Shown: positions 52,054-60,721 of the stretch, in pieces | Layout: each line of letters begins with the position of its first letter | Numbering within the stretch: the first letter of the stretch is position 1 | Source: Caryophanon sp036309765 | GTDB lineage: Bacteria; Bacillota; Bacilli; Bacillales_A; Planococcaceae | Length of the DNA: 64,000 nucleotides | Reading direction: 5' to 3' | NCBI GenBank assembly: GCA_036309765.1 | Contig: JAXJTE010000240.1 | Location: 4,675 to 68,674, forward strand | Translations under genes and position numbers: made by a program | The notes under the pieces: model-generated | The model's database searches: none | What the model saw: the letters and a program-made list of their open reading frames with translations, nothing else | Told to the model about the DNA's origin: nothing

Positions 52054-54237
52054 TTAAGCAAGCACAGGCTGCAACTGAATCTCGAGCACATCGCCGCCAA
52101 AAATGGGATCGTCGAAGCTGCACGGTGTATTGTTGCGTAAAATCGTAAACGACCCTTTAAACGTCGTTGGAAGCTGCCATTCAGACACACGGAACACATC
52201 TTGATACACCCACGGACCGCTTTCTTTCGTCACGACTTCGATGCGTGCGCCTGGGCGAATCGGTGCATCGGGCGCAACAGCTTCACCATCAACGAGCATT
52301 TCAGCAAGCGTGCGTGATAGCGTGCACGTCTCTTTTTGGAACGTCACCGTAATCGAATCGACGAGCGTTAAATTGAGCTGCTGGGCAACCATTGCCGCAG
52401 TCGGTAAGCTTGGTATCGTGACCGCTAACACATCGCCGTGCTGTAGTGGATAGTTCGTTTTCACTTTATGCCCATTTAACAGCACCTCGCCAGAAAACAT
52501 CGGCATCGTCACAGGGCGTCCGTCAATCGCTACGTAAAATGCCTGTAGCTGCTGCAACACACTTTCTTGCCCAATCATCGTTAAAAACTGTGCAATCGTA
52601 TCGACCATCGTAATTTTTAACCCGTCGCCGTTTTCAATTTTCGTATCAACCGTTGCAGGCTGCCCGTTTATCGTTAACGTTGGCTCAACAGTGTATGATT
52701 GATGCTGGAACGTAATGACTTTCGCTGACGTATCGTCGAGTAAGTCGCGCATATACACGGTCGCACGTTCACCTTGTACGCCTTCTTTTAACGTCACGAC
52801 ATCGTTATGCTTAATAATTGTTTTAAGCGATGCAGGCTCGTCGTTAATTAAAATAGTAGCAGGCTCACCGACCGTACCAGGAATCGTCATCACTTGCCCA
52901 TTTAACGTAATCGTCGTCGCTGTACCTTCCTTACCATATAGCGTATCAGCAGGCACGTTTGCGGCAAGCAGCGCGTCTGATACCGTCATATCGCTCACTT
53001 CGAACAGGCGCACGACGCGACCGTTGACTGTAAGCGACATGTAATGAATTGGCGCACGTTTTGCCGCAATCGCAATACCAATTGGCGTAACAAGCTCTGG
53101 CGTCATCGGAATGGATTCGTCATACGTCACGTCCTGTAGCGCTTTTAAATCACGCACAGCAACGCGGTTAAGCGGCAAGTCTAGCTCAGTTGAAAGTGCC
53201 TCTGTAATGCGCGGAGTTAAGCTACCACCACCAATGAGCATGACTGCTTTCGGTGCGATACCATTTAAGCGTAAAATTTCTTCGCTAATCGATTTAGCTA
53301 AATGCGTAATCGCTGGTGCAATTGCTTCACACACATCGTCAGCACTATGAATTTCATCAAAGCCTAAAATATCTTGAATGACGATATCCTCACCGAGCGT
53401 AATTTTTCGCTTCGCTTCCTCTGCTACGTGGAAGTCGAGTAAATAATGATCACTAAGCGCTTCGGTAATTTCATCGCCTGCAGTTGGCACCATGCCATAT
53501 GCGATGACAGTATTTTTGTCAGTAATCGCAATGTCGGACGTTCCCGCACCGATATCGACGAGCGCTACGTTTAAACGACGCATTGATGGTGGAATGAGCA
53601 CGTTAATGGCTGCTATTGGTTCAAGTGTTAATGCTTCCATTTGTAAGTTTGCACGCTTTAATGCCGCTAGTAATGATTCGACAACGACACGCGGTAAAAA
53701 CGTCGCAATGACTTCTACTTCTGCGACGTCACCTTGTTGGTCGAGCAGGCTGCCAATTTCATCATCGTCTAAACGGTAATACAGCACCGAATAGCCGACG
53801 CAGTAATAGTGACTTGCCTTCGCGTCCGTGCGGTTTGCAACAAGCTGCTGCTGAGCGAGCTGAACGGCTTGTAGCTCTAAACGGTGAATATCCTCATCTG
53901 TAAATAGTGATCTGCTTGCGATCGACATTTTCGCCACGGCCTGCTCAGTCTTTAATGCACGACCGGCTGCTGCGACGCTTACATGTGTTAGTGAGCCGTG
54001 CTTTTTTTCGAGCTCTTGTTTAATTTCATCGATTAATTGCGCAACGAATAGCACGTTATGGATTTGCCCATCGACCATCGCGCGTTCTTTATGTTCTTTT
54101 GCTAATATATCAATGACGTGAAATTGCTCATCGCGTTGTTCTAAAATAATACCGACAACAGAGCGTGTGCCAATATCGAGTGCGAATAACTTTTCCGCAG
54201 ATGAACTATTTGCATTTGGTGTGTCAATAGTTGACAT
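52054..54237 (-). CDS. FtsA/PilM-like actin-fold ATPase with C-terminal beta-grasp-like repeats
   Basis: 727 residues. The N-terminal ~390 residues are actin-like: phosphate-1 FALDIGTRSVVGII (about 18-31), an SHS2-like 1C region, phosphate-2 VALVDIGAGTSDIAI (about 220-234) and adenosine motif VMLIGGGSLTPRI. The remaining ~330 residues hold several short repeats such as SLTVNGRVVRL, ITLNGQVMTIPG, LTINGQPATV and VLLNGHKVKTNYPLQHGD, suggestive of beta-grasp or SLBB-like domains. It lacks FtsA's C-terminal membrane helix. Similar proteins in Bacilli are called cell division protein FtsA, but it is distinct from ftsA of the ftsAZ pair. The start follows AAAGGAAG. Confidence 0.82.
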   Translation of the reverse strand: MSTIDTPNANSSSAEKLFALDIGTRSVVGIILEQRDEQFHVIDILAKEHKERAMVDGQIHNVLFVAQLIDEIKQELEKKHGSLTHVSVAAAGRALKTEQAVAKMSIASRSLFTDEDIHRLELQAVQLAQQQLVANRTDAKASHYYCVGYSVLYYRLDDDEIGSLLDQQGDVAEVEVIATFLPRVVVESLLAALKRANLQMEALTLEPIAAINVLIPPSMRRLNVALVDIGAGTSDIAITDKNTVIAYGMVPTAGDEITEALSDHYLLDFHVAEEAKRKITLGEDIVIQDILGFDEIHSADDVCEAIAPAITHLAKSISEEILRLNGIAPKAVMLIGGGSLTPRITEALSTELDLPLNRVAVRDLKALQDVTYDESIPMTPELVTPIGIAIAAKRAPIHYMSLTVNGRVVRLFEVSDMTVSDALLAANVPADTLYGKEGTATTITLNGQVMTIPGTVGEPATILINDEPASLKTIIKHNDVVTLKEGVQGERATVYMRDLLDDTSAKVITFQHQSYTVEPTLTINGQPATVDTKIENGDGLKITMVDTIAQFLTMIGQESVLQQLQAFYVAIDGRPVTMPMFSGEVLLNGHKVKTNYPLQHGDVLAVTIPSLPTAAMVAQQLNLTLVDSITVTFQKETCTLSRTLAEMLVDGEAVAPDAPIRPGARIEVVTKESGPWVYQDVFRVSEWQLPTTFKGSFTILRNNTPCSFDDPIFGGDVLEIQLQPVLA

Positions 54238-54414
54238 ACCGGCACTTCCTTTCTATAATAAGATAACAATAGATTACTTTAGTGAGTTGAAGCGCTAAAT
54301 TAAAAAGCGTGACAATTCAAAAAATATAATGTATAATAAAGTTATATAGAAAAATGTATCATACATTAGCTTGTTAGGAAATGGTTTGATACGTGGAAGA
54401 GAGGGAAACGGTAT

Positions 54415-55500
54415 ATGAATCAACAAGAATTAGAAGTGTTACGTTCAAAAATTGACGGTTTAAACTTAGAAATTTTACGTTTAATTAATGAGCGTGCCGA
54501 AGTGGTAGAGCAAATTGGTAAGATCAAAGAGAAACAAGGTGTTAACCGTTATGATCCTCTTCGCGAGCGTCACATGCTTGATTTATTAAAAGAGCATAAC
54601 AACGGCCCATTAAACCAAATGACAGTAGATTTCATCTTCAAGCAAATTTTCAAAACAGCGCTTAAGCAATTAGAAGCTGAAAAGAAAAAAGAGCTGCTTG
54701 TATCACGTAAGAAAAAAGCAGAAGATACAATCGTTAATGTCAATGGTGAGTTAATCGGTAAAGATGGTACATCATTCTTATACGGTCCATGTGCAGTTGA
54801 ATCTTACGAGCAAGTAGATGCAGTAGCACAATCAATTAGCGAAAAAGGCTTAAAATTAATTCGCGGTGGTGCTTACAAGCCACGTACTTCTCCATACGAC
54901 TTCCAAGGTTTAGGCTTAGAAGGCTTAAAAATCTTAAGCGAAGTAGGGAAAAAGCGCGGTTTAGGTGTTGTAACTGAAATCGTAACACCAGGCGACTTAG
55001 ATGAAGCTTTAGAATACATTGACGTAATCCAAATCGGTGCGCGTAACATGCAAAACTTCGAGTTATTAAAAGCAGCAGGTGCAACTGACAAGCCTGTATT
55101 ATTAAAACGCGGTTTAGCAGCAACAATTGACGAGTTCATTCACGCAGCAGAATACATTATGTCTAAAGGCAATGAAAACATCATCCTTTGCGAGCGCGGT
55201 ATTCGTACGTACGAAAAAGCGACACGTAACACGTTAGACATTTCAGCTGTGCCAATTTTAAAGCAAGAAACACATTTACCAGTAATGGTAGACGTAACAC
55301 ACTCAACAGGTCGTCGTGACTTATTATTACCATGTGCAAAAGCTGCAATCGCAATCGGTGCAGACGGCGTAATGGCAGAGGTTCACCCAGACCCATCAGT
55401 AGCATTATCAGATCAACAACAACAAATGGATATTCCAACATTCGACGCATTCCACGATGAGCTATTAAAGTTCATGAAGCAATACGACGTAGTAAAATAA
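54415..55500 (+). CDS. aroA: Bifunctional chorismate mutase / DAHP synthase
   Basis: 361 residues. An N-terminal AroQ chorismate mutase domain (residues about 1-88, LRSKIDGLNLEILRLINERA) is fused to a KDO8P-type DAHP synthase (about 108-355: GPCAVESYEQV, IRGGAYKPRTSPYDFQGLG, KRGLAATIDEFIHAAEYI). First step of the shikimate pathway with regulatory mutase, as in Bacillus AroA(G), where chorismate and prephenate feed back on the enzyme. The start follows GAGAGGGAAAC. ccpA follows, as in Bacillus. Confidence 0.97.
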   Translation: MNQQELEVLRSKIDGLNLEILRLINERAEVVEQIGKIKEKQGVNRYDPLRERHMLDLLKEHNNGPLNQMTVDFIFKQIFKTALKQLEAEKKKELLVSRKKKAEDTIVNVNGELIGKDGTSFLYGPCAVESYEQVDAVAQSISEKGLKLIRGGAYKPRTSPYDFQGLGLEGLKILSEVGKKRGLGVVTEIVTPGDLDEALEYIDVIQIGARNMQNFELLKAAGATDKPVLLKRGLAATIDEFIHAAEYIMSKGNENIILCERGIRTYEKATRNTLDISAVPILKQETHLPVMVDVTHSTGRRDLLLPCAKAAIAIGADGVMAEVHPDPSVALSDQQQQMDIPTFDAFHDELLKFMKQYDVVK

Positions 55501-55515
55501 TATTCGACGAAAAGC

Positions 55516-55552
55516 GGGCACGACATGGTCAAACATGTTGTGCTCTTTTTTT
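55516..55552 (+). terminator. Terminator after aroA
   Basis: GGGCACGACAT / ATGTTGTGCTCTTTTTTT. Confidence 0.8.
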
Positions 55553-55579
55553 GTTTAACCGCCGTTAAATGTAGTTTAA

Positions 55580-55636
55580 ATTGCTCGTGATTCAAGACCC
55601 CACAGATGTGAAGAGAAAACAGTAAAACAGCTGCAT
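55580..55636. repeat. Truncated fragment of the MITE-like repeat
   Basis: GCTCGTGATTCAAGACCCCA, then ACAGTAAAACAGCTGCAT, matches two separated parts of 6083-6306 with the middle missing. It lies in the 301-base gap before ccpA. Confidence 0.55.
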
Positions 55637-55734
55637 AAACGTTCTTTCCTCCTGTTGCATTACAAAAAAACAGGAAATGTGTGACAACATACAGAAATAG
55701 TTAGAGAAATGCAGTGCTTTTCCACCGCAAAGCA

Positions 55735-55764
55735 TTGAAAATAGTACAGTTTTTGTCGTATGAT
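55735..55764 (+). promoter_or_regulatory. Probable ccpA promoter
   Basis: TTGAAA (55735-55740), 18-base spacer, TATGAT (55759-55764), followed by the AAAGGAG ribosome site. Confidence 0.6.
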
Positions 55765-55801
55765 GAATACAGAGAAAAGAGAGCAAAGGAGTTGAACGTC
55801 C

Positions 55802-56809
55802 TTGACTGTTACAATTTATGATGTTGCGCGTGAAGCGAATGTTTCGATGGCAACGGTTTCTCGTGTTGTAAACGGCAACCAAAATGTAAAACCGGCCACA
55901 CGCAAAAAAGTATTAGAAGTGATTGAACGTTTAGAATATCGTCCAAATGCTGTAGCGCGAGGACTTGCAAGTAAAAAAACGACGACGGTTGGGGTGATTA
56001 TTCCTGACATCGCCAACAACTTAACAGCGGAGCTAACGCGCGGTGTAGAGGATATCGCAACGATGTATCATTACAACATTATTTTAGCGAACTCGGACCA
56101 AAGCGAGGATAAAGAGCTACAGCTGCTCGATACGATGCTAGGGAAGCAAGTAGATGGCATTGTCATGATGTCAAATGAAGTAACGGATAAAATTAAGTTT
56201 GCGCTTGATCATACATCTGTGCCAATCGTGCTTGCTGGGTCGATTGAAAAAACAAATAAAATTCCATCGGTGAACATTGATTATTACGAGGCGGCATACG
56301 AGGCGGTCAATCAATTGATCGCGAATGGGCATAAGCGTATTGCGTTCGTGTCAGGCTGTTTAACGTATACAGTGAATGGGCATTACAAGCTACGCGCATA
56401 TGAGCAAGCGCTTTCAGATGCGGGGCTATCGACCGATTCAAATTTAATTTACGCAGAGGATGACCAATACGACGACGGCTTAGAAGCATGGTCGAAGTTA
56501 AGCGTCATCGATAATCCACCGACTGCGTTTTTTGCGGGCAACGATGAAATTGCAATTGGGTTAATCCACGGGGCGCAAGATAATGGTGTGCGCGTGCCAG
56601 AGGACGTTGAAGTGATGAGCTTTGAAAACTCGAAGCTTGCACGTATGGTACGCCCACAGCTAACGAGTGTTGTGCTGCCGCTTTACGATATCGGTGCTGT
56701 AGCGATGCGTTTATTGACAAAGCTGATGAACAAAGAGCAGGTAGACGATGTGAGCGTTATTTTACCGCACCGCATTGAACAGCGTGAATCGGTGAAAGTC
56801 GGGAAGTAG
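55802..56809 (+). CDS. ccpA: Catabolite control protein A
   Basis: 335 residues from a TTG start (AAAGGAG 10 bases upstream). LacI/GalR family: helix-turn-helix TIYDVAREANVSMATVSRVV at residues 4-23, hinge RPNAVARGLASKKTTTVGVI, then a periplasmic-binding-like core ending NKEQVDDVSVILPHRIEQRE. It should act as global carbon regulator with Ser-phosphorylated HPr at cre sites. The core has local differences from Bacillus subtilis CcpA (NNLTAELTRGVEDIATMYHY), as expected at this distance. Confidence 0.95.
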   Translation: MTVTIYDVAREANVSMATVSRVVNGNQNVKPATRKKVLEVIERLEYRPNAVARGLASKKTTTVGVIIPDIANNLTAELTRGVEDIATMYHYNIILANSDQSEDKELQLLDTMLGKQVDGIVMMSNEVTDKIKFALDHTSVPIVLAGSIEKTNKIPSVNIDYYEAAYEAVNQLIANGHKRIAFVSGCLTYTVNGHYKLRAYEQALSDAGLSTDSNLIYAEDDQYDDGLEAWSKLSVIDNPPTAFFAGNDEIAIGLIHGAQDNGVRVPEDVEVMSFENSKLARMVRPQLTSVVLPLYDIGAVAMRLLTKLMNKEQVDDVSVILPHRIEQRESVKVGK

Positions 56810-56818
56810 TATACAAAT

Positions 56819-56865
56819 AAAGGGTGTGCGATTAGTCGAATTAGACTGTCGCACACCCTTTTTTG
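56819..56865. terminator. Bidirectional terminator (GGGTGTG type)
   Basis: AAAGGGTGTGCGATTAGTC / GACTGTCGCACACCCTTTTTT; near copy of the hairpin at 19319-19366. Confidence 0.85.
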
Positions 56866-56866
56866 T

Positions 56867-58024
56867 TTATGAGTTGTTTTTATGAATCACATGCAATGCT
56901 TTTTTCATCATTTGTGCATTTTTTTCTTGAATTTCAGCTGTACGTGGAATCGGCTCGTATAGGTTCTGTGGGTCGTCCCACGTCGGCACGAGCTGCACAG
57001 GTGCTTCTTGTTGGTATTTGTTCAGCCATTCATCTGAAATATTGCCAGTCGGATACGAGATGTCGCTCATCGCAAGCCATACGTAGCTCCAAGCACGCGG
57101 TACGACGCGCCAAATATCGTAGCCACCGCCGCCAACACCGATCCATTTACCGCCACAATATTCATTCGCTAGCTCACGCGCAAGTTTTGGAATGTATTGA
57201 TACATATTCATCGTGCCGTATAAATGTGTAAGTGGGTCGAAGTAATGAGCATCGGCGCCGTTTTGTGTAATGACAACATCTGGCTTGAAGTACTCAAAAA
57301 TGTCGCGCATCGATTGCTCGTAAATTTCAAGGAATGACTCGTCCTCGGTGAACGCATCGATCGGGAAGTTAAACGACGTGCCGTAGCCTTCACCGTTGCC
57401 GCGCTCGGTCACTGCGCCCGTACCAGGGAATAAGTAGCGACCTGTTTCATGAATCGATAATGTGCAGACATTCGGGTCGTCGTAAAAGCCCCATTGTACG
57501 CCGTCCCCATGATGTGCGTCTGTATCGACGTATAGCACGCGCGCATTATATTTTTTTTGTAAATATTTAATGGCGACGTTGCTATCGTTGTAGATGCAAA
57601 AGCCAGATGCGCGGCCGCGGAAGCCATGATGTAAGCCGCCCGCTAAGTTAAGGGCGTGCTTTGACTTGCCTTCCATGACACACTCGACGGCCGTTAATGT
57701 GCCACCGACAAGCAGTGCGCTCGCCTCGTGCATGTTTTGAAACACAGGTGTATCCTCTGTGCCAATGCCGTAGTTCTCGCATTGTGCAGGGGACAGCTGG
57801 CCGTGCCCTGCTTTTTTGACGATATCGATATACGCAGCGTCGTGGGCAAGCAACAATTCCTCGTCTGTCGCCATGCGTGCTGGAATAATATCGTCCTCGT
57901 GTAATGCACCAATTGATTTCAGTAAATCCATCGTCAATGTTAAACGCTTATGGTTAAACGGATGATCGTCTGAAAACTTATATCCGAGTTGTTCTGGTGA
58001 ATACACGAAGTACGCGTTACGCAT
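56867..58024 (-). CDS. acuC: Acetoin utilisation protein AcuC, class I histone-deacetylase-like
   Basis: 385 residues from ATG at 58024, sharing one base with the acuB stop (TAATG); family proteins start MRxxxFxYSP as here (MRNAYFVYSPEQLGYKFSDD). HDAC fold: LAGGLHHGFRGRASGFCIYN and VLYVDTDAHHGDGVQWGFYD carry the zinc and catalytic histidines and aspartates. In Bacillus it reverses AcuA acetylation of acetyl-CoA synthetase. Last gene of acuABC. Confidence 0.95.
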   Translation of the reverse strand: MRNAYFVYSPEQLGYKFSDDHPFNHKRLTLTMDLLKSIGALHEDDIIPARMATDEELLLAHDAAYIDIVKKAGHGQLSPAQCENYGIGTEDTPVFQNMHEASALLVGGTLTAVECVMEGKSKHALNLAGGLHHGFRGRASGFCIYNDSNVAIKYLQKKYNARVLYVDTDAHHGDGVQWGFYDDPNVCTLSIHETGRYLFPGTGAVTERGNGEGYGTSFNFPIDAFTEDESFLEIYEQSMRDIFEYFKPDVVITQNGADAHYFDPLTHLYGTMNMYQYIPKLARELANEYCGGKWIGVGGGGYDIWRVVPRAWSYVWLAMSDISYPTGNISDEWLNKYQQEAPVQLVPTWDDPQNLYEPIPRTAEIQEKNAQMMKKALHVIHKNNS

Positions 58025-58668
58025 TACACAATACCTGGAACGTTTGGCCAAAGTACGTCGAAGTTACTTTCGCGCAGTTCCGTAATAATCGGTAATGGGT
58101 TGATCATTTGCACTCGGATAGACAAAATTTTCGCAGTATCGTCCGTTTGGTCAGGATAAACGAGTACGCTTAACACGTTCGCTTTATGCGCCGCAATAAT
58201 CGTTGTCACGTCGTTTAACACACCAGGTACATCCTTTACGCGAATTTCAAGCTTAGAGCCAGGTTCATTGGCACCAGTCATTTCAATATAAACGTCAAGC
58301 AATTCGTTTGTCGTTACCGTACCGACAAGCTTGCCACCTGATAAAATTGGCAAGTAGCCGATGCGTGCCTCGTAAAAAATAAGCGCAATTTCCTCGACGA
58401 AATCAAGCGGGTGAGCAGTAATCGGCTCTGAAATTAATACCGTCGTGAGCGGCTCATGATATACCGGTGAATTCGGTACGTTTGATAAATACGAAGGAAG
58501 CGCTTCCTTAATGTCGCGCTCGGTCACGATGCCTAAAAATTCCCCTTGTTGATCGACGACGTTTAAATGACGTACCCCTTTATGGCGCATGACTTCGCGT
58601 GCTTCTGTAATCGTTAATGTTGGTGCGACGGTTACTAAATCCGTTTTCATAATTTGTTCTACAATCAT
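58024..58668 (-). CDS. acuB: AcuB, tandem CBS plus ACT-domain protein
   Basis: 214 residues. Two CBS domains (about residues 1-60 and 75-135; MRHKGVRHLNVVDQQGEFLG and FYEARIGYLPILSGGKLVGT) followed by an ACT-like domain (KLEIRVKDVPGVLNDVTTII). CBS pairs usually bind adenine nucleotides, suggesting energy-state sensing for the AcuA/AcuC acetylation switch. The stop overlaps acuC by one base. Confidence 0.94.
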   Translation of the reverse strand: MIVEQIMKTDLVTVAPTLTITEAREVMRHKGVRHLNVVDQQGEFLGIVTERDIKEALPSYLSNVPNSPVYHEPLTTVLISEPITAHPLDFVEEIALIFYEARIGYLPILSGGKLVGTVTTNELLDVYIEMTGANEPGSKLEIRVKDVPGVLNDVTTIIAAHKANVLSVLVYPDQTDDTAKILSIRVQMINPLPIITELRESNFDVLWPNVPGIV

Positions 58669-58749
58669 CGTATGACACCCCTTTGAAAAATATGAATGTT
58701 CGTTGCTTGTATGTCAGTAACGAATCTTCTTCCAATCCCGATTGTTGCG

Positions 58750-59382
58750 CTAGACGTTAAAGCGGCTTCTAAAGCGTAGGCGATCGAAGCGCTCCATCGT
58801 CTCTGGCTTGACGTGCTTGCCAATACGCGCCATTAAACAGTTTGCTGGATGGCTGCTAATTTCAGGGTCGTCGGTTGCGAATTCCTCGAAATTAGCGGTT
58901 TTCATCATGCGATCCATCATTTTGCGGTATTCCCACACAGTGCGGTTCGTTCCTTTTAAATCCCAATGCCAATAATATTCATTTGTAATAACTAAGTATT
59001 GCTCCATCGCTTCGTCTTGGAACGAAATGTCGAGTAATGCACGTCCAAGCCCCATACCACGCGTTTCATTGACAACTTCGATTGCCCCTAATTCAATCAT
59101 GTTTTCAATGCGGTCTTGTGCCCAGCGTTCCATCGGGTCTGGATATAAGTATGTAACGTAGCCGAGCACTAATAGGTCATGTCTTGCAACGATAATGCGA
59201 CCTTCTGGCAAGTCGGCAATGCCGATCAATGCTTTGTGCTGCTGAGGTGGCTGGCGAAATGCTTTTAACCCTTCGTGAAACGTATAACGAGCGAGTTGTT
59301 CGCCGGTGACCGGTCCTTCGACGATGACTTCGCCGATGGATGTTTGCAATGTTTTTGAGTGAAACGTTTTAATGTGCTCCAT
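58750..59382 (-). CDS. acuA: Protein acetyltransferase AcuA
   Basis: 210 residues from ATG at 59382, after GGAGG. GNAT fold: ARHDLLVLGYVTYLYPDPME, ELGAIEVVNETRGMGLGRAL (acetyl-CoA loop), YYWHWDLKGTNRTVWEYRKM. In Bacillus AcuA acetylates and inactivates acetyl-CoA synthetase AcsA. First gene of acuABC; acsA, divergent from it in Bacillus subtilis, is not here and the arginine operon takes that place. Confidence 0.95.
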   Translation of the reverse strand: MEHIKTFHSKTLQTSIGEVIVEGPVTGEQLARYTFHEGLKAFRQPPQQHKALIGIADLPEGRIIVARHDLLVLGYVTYLYPDPMERWAQDRIENMIELGAIEVVNETRGMGLGRALLDISFQDEAMEQYLVITNEYYWHWDLKGTNRTVWEYRKMMDRMMKTANFEEFATDDPEISSHPANCLMARIGKHVKPETMERFDRLRFRSRFNV

Positions 59383-59558
59383 TTTTACCTCCATCACTTA
59401 GATTATAGGTAACATTATACAGTATATTATTGTATGAAAGAGCAATTTATTGTATGAATATTTTCGTTTTTTAGCAATTGTGAAGAAGTTATGGACAACT
59501 TTACGTCATAACGACACGATTCTCCGTGAAATTGAATGTTTTTTCTAAAAATTTAACG

Positions 59559-59576
59559 AACAAATAAAAATTCAAT
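59559..59576. promoter_or_regulatory. ArgR/AhrC operator (ARG box)
   Basis: AACAAATAAAAATTCAAT matches the ARG box ATGAATAAAAATTCA-type consensus with two differences and abuts the -35 of the argC promoter. TGTATGAA direct repeats at 59426-59458 may be further weak sites. Confidence 0.7.
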
Positions 59577-59604
59577 TGACTTAATAAATATACATGTATA
59601 TAAT
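59576..59604 (+). promoter_or_regulatory. Sigma-A promoter of argCJBD
   Basis: TTGACT (59576-59581), 17-base spacer, TATAAT (59599-59604). It starts at the ARG box, so ArgR binding would block polymerase. Confidence 0.8.
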
Positions 59605-59674
59605 TTCTCTATTATCGAAATAATTAGACGGTTTAAAATATATAAATAGAGCGATTTTAATGGAGGTTTTATAG

Positions 59675-60709
59675 ATGAAAGTAGGTATTATCGGGGCAAC
59701 AGGCTATGGCGGTTTAGAGCTAATTCGCTTTTTACATCAGCATAAAGAAGTGGAGTCGTTACAGCTGTTTTCTTCATCTGAAGCGGGCGAATCCTTCTCA
59801 GCAAAATATCCTCATTTAGAAGGCTTATACGATGCACCAATGGAAGCAATCGATGAGGCGGCAATCACGGAACTAGACGTCGTATTTGCATCAACGCCAG
59901 CTGGAGTGACGAGCAAGCTATTACCATCACTTGTGAATAAAGGGACGAAGCTAATCGACTTATCAGGTGACTTCCGCTTGCAAGACCGCGCACTTTACGA
60001 GCAGTGGTACGGCAAAGAAGCAGCACCAGCTGACACACTTGCGCAAAGTGTATACGGTTTAACAGAATGGAACGCAGACGCAGTAAAAGACGCAGCACTT
60101 GTCGCAAACCCAGGTTGCTATCCGACTGCTGTACTTCTTTCATTATTACCGCTTATTAAACATCGCTTAATTGACCCAAGCTTTTTAGTAATCGACGCAA
60201 AAAGTGGTGTATCAGGAGCGGGCAACAAGCCATCGCAAGGCACGCACTTTAGCGAAACAAACGAAAACTTCTCCATTTATAAAGTAAACAAGCATCAGCA
60301 CATTCCAGAAATTGAACAGGCGATTTCAATGTTTGCTGGGGCGGACGTGGCGATTACGTTCAACACGCATTTAGTGCCAATGACGCGCGGAATTTTAGCG
60401 ACGAGCTATGCACAAGTAATGCCAGGTGTCACGCAAGAGCAGCTCGTTGCATGCTTACAAGAAACGTATGCGAATGATCCGTTCGTGCGCGTCGTAACAG
60501 AAGCAGGCGCAATCGGTACAAACCGCGTAAAAGGCTCAAACTTCTGTGACGTGTTCGTGCAGTTAGACGAGCGTACAGGACGCGCAACAATTGTCGGCGT
60601 CATCGACAACTTAGTAAAAGGCGCAGCAGGACAAGCAATTCAAAATATGAACGTACAATGTGGCTTTGCACAAACAACAGGATTACATGTTGTGCCACTA
60701 TTTATTTAA
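59675..60709 (+). CDS. argC: N-acetyl-gamma-glutamyl-phosphate reductase
   Basis: 344 residues. N-terminal NADP-binding GIIGATGYGGLELIRFL, catalytic cysteine in VANPGCYPTAVLL near residue 148, and SGVSGAGNKPSQGTHFSE. Reduces acetylglutamyl phosphate to the semialdehyde in arginine synthesis. The start follows TGGAGG. First gene of argCJBD. Confidence 0.97.
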   Translation: MKVGIIGATGYGGLELIRFLHQHKEVESLQLFSSSEAGESFSAKYPHLEGLYDAPMEAIDEAAITELDVVFASTPAGVTSKLLPSLVNKGTKLIDLSGDFRLQDRALYEQWYGKEAAPADTLAQSVYGLTEWNADAVKDAALVANPGCYPTAVLLSLLPLIKHRLIDPSFLVIDAKSGVSGAGNKPSQGTHFSETNENFSIYKVNKHQHIPEIEQAISMFAGADVAITFNTHLVPMTRGILATSYAQVMPGVTQEQLVACLQETYANDPFVRVVTEAGAIGTNRVKGSNFCDVFVQLDERTGRATIVGVIDNLVKGAAGQAIQNMNVQCGFAQTTGLHVVPLFI

Positions 60710-60721
60710 GGAGGAAACATC

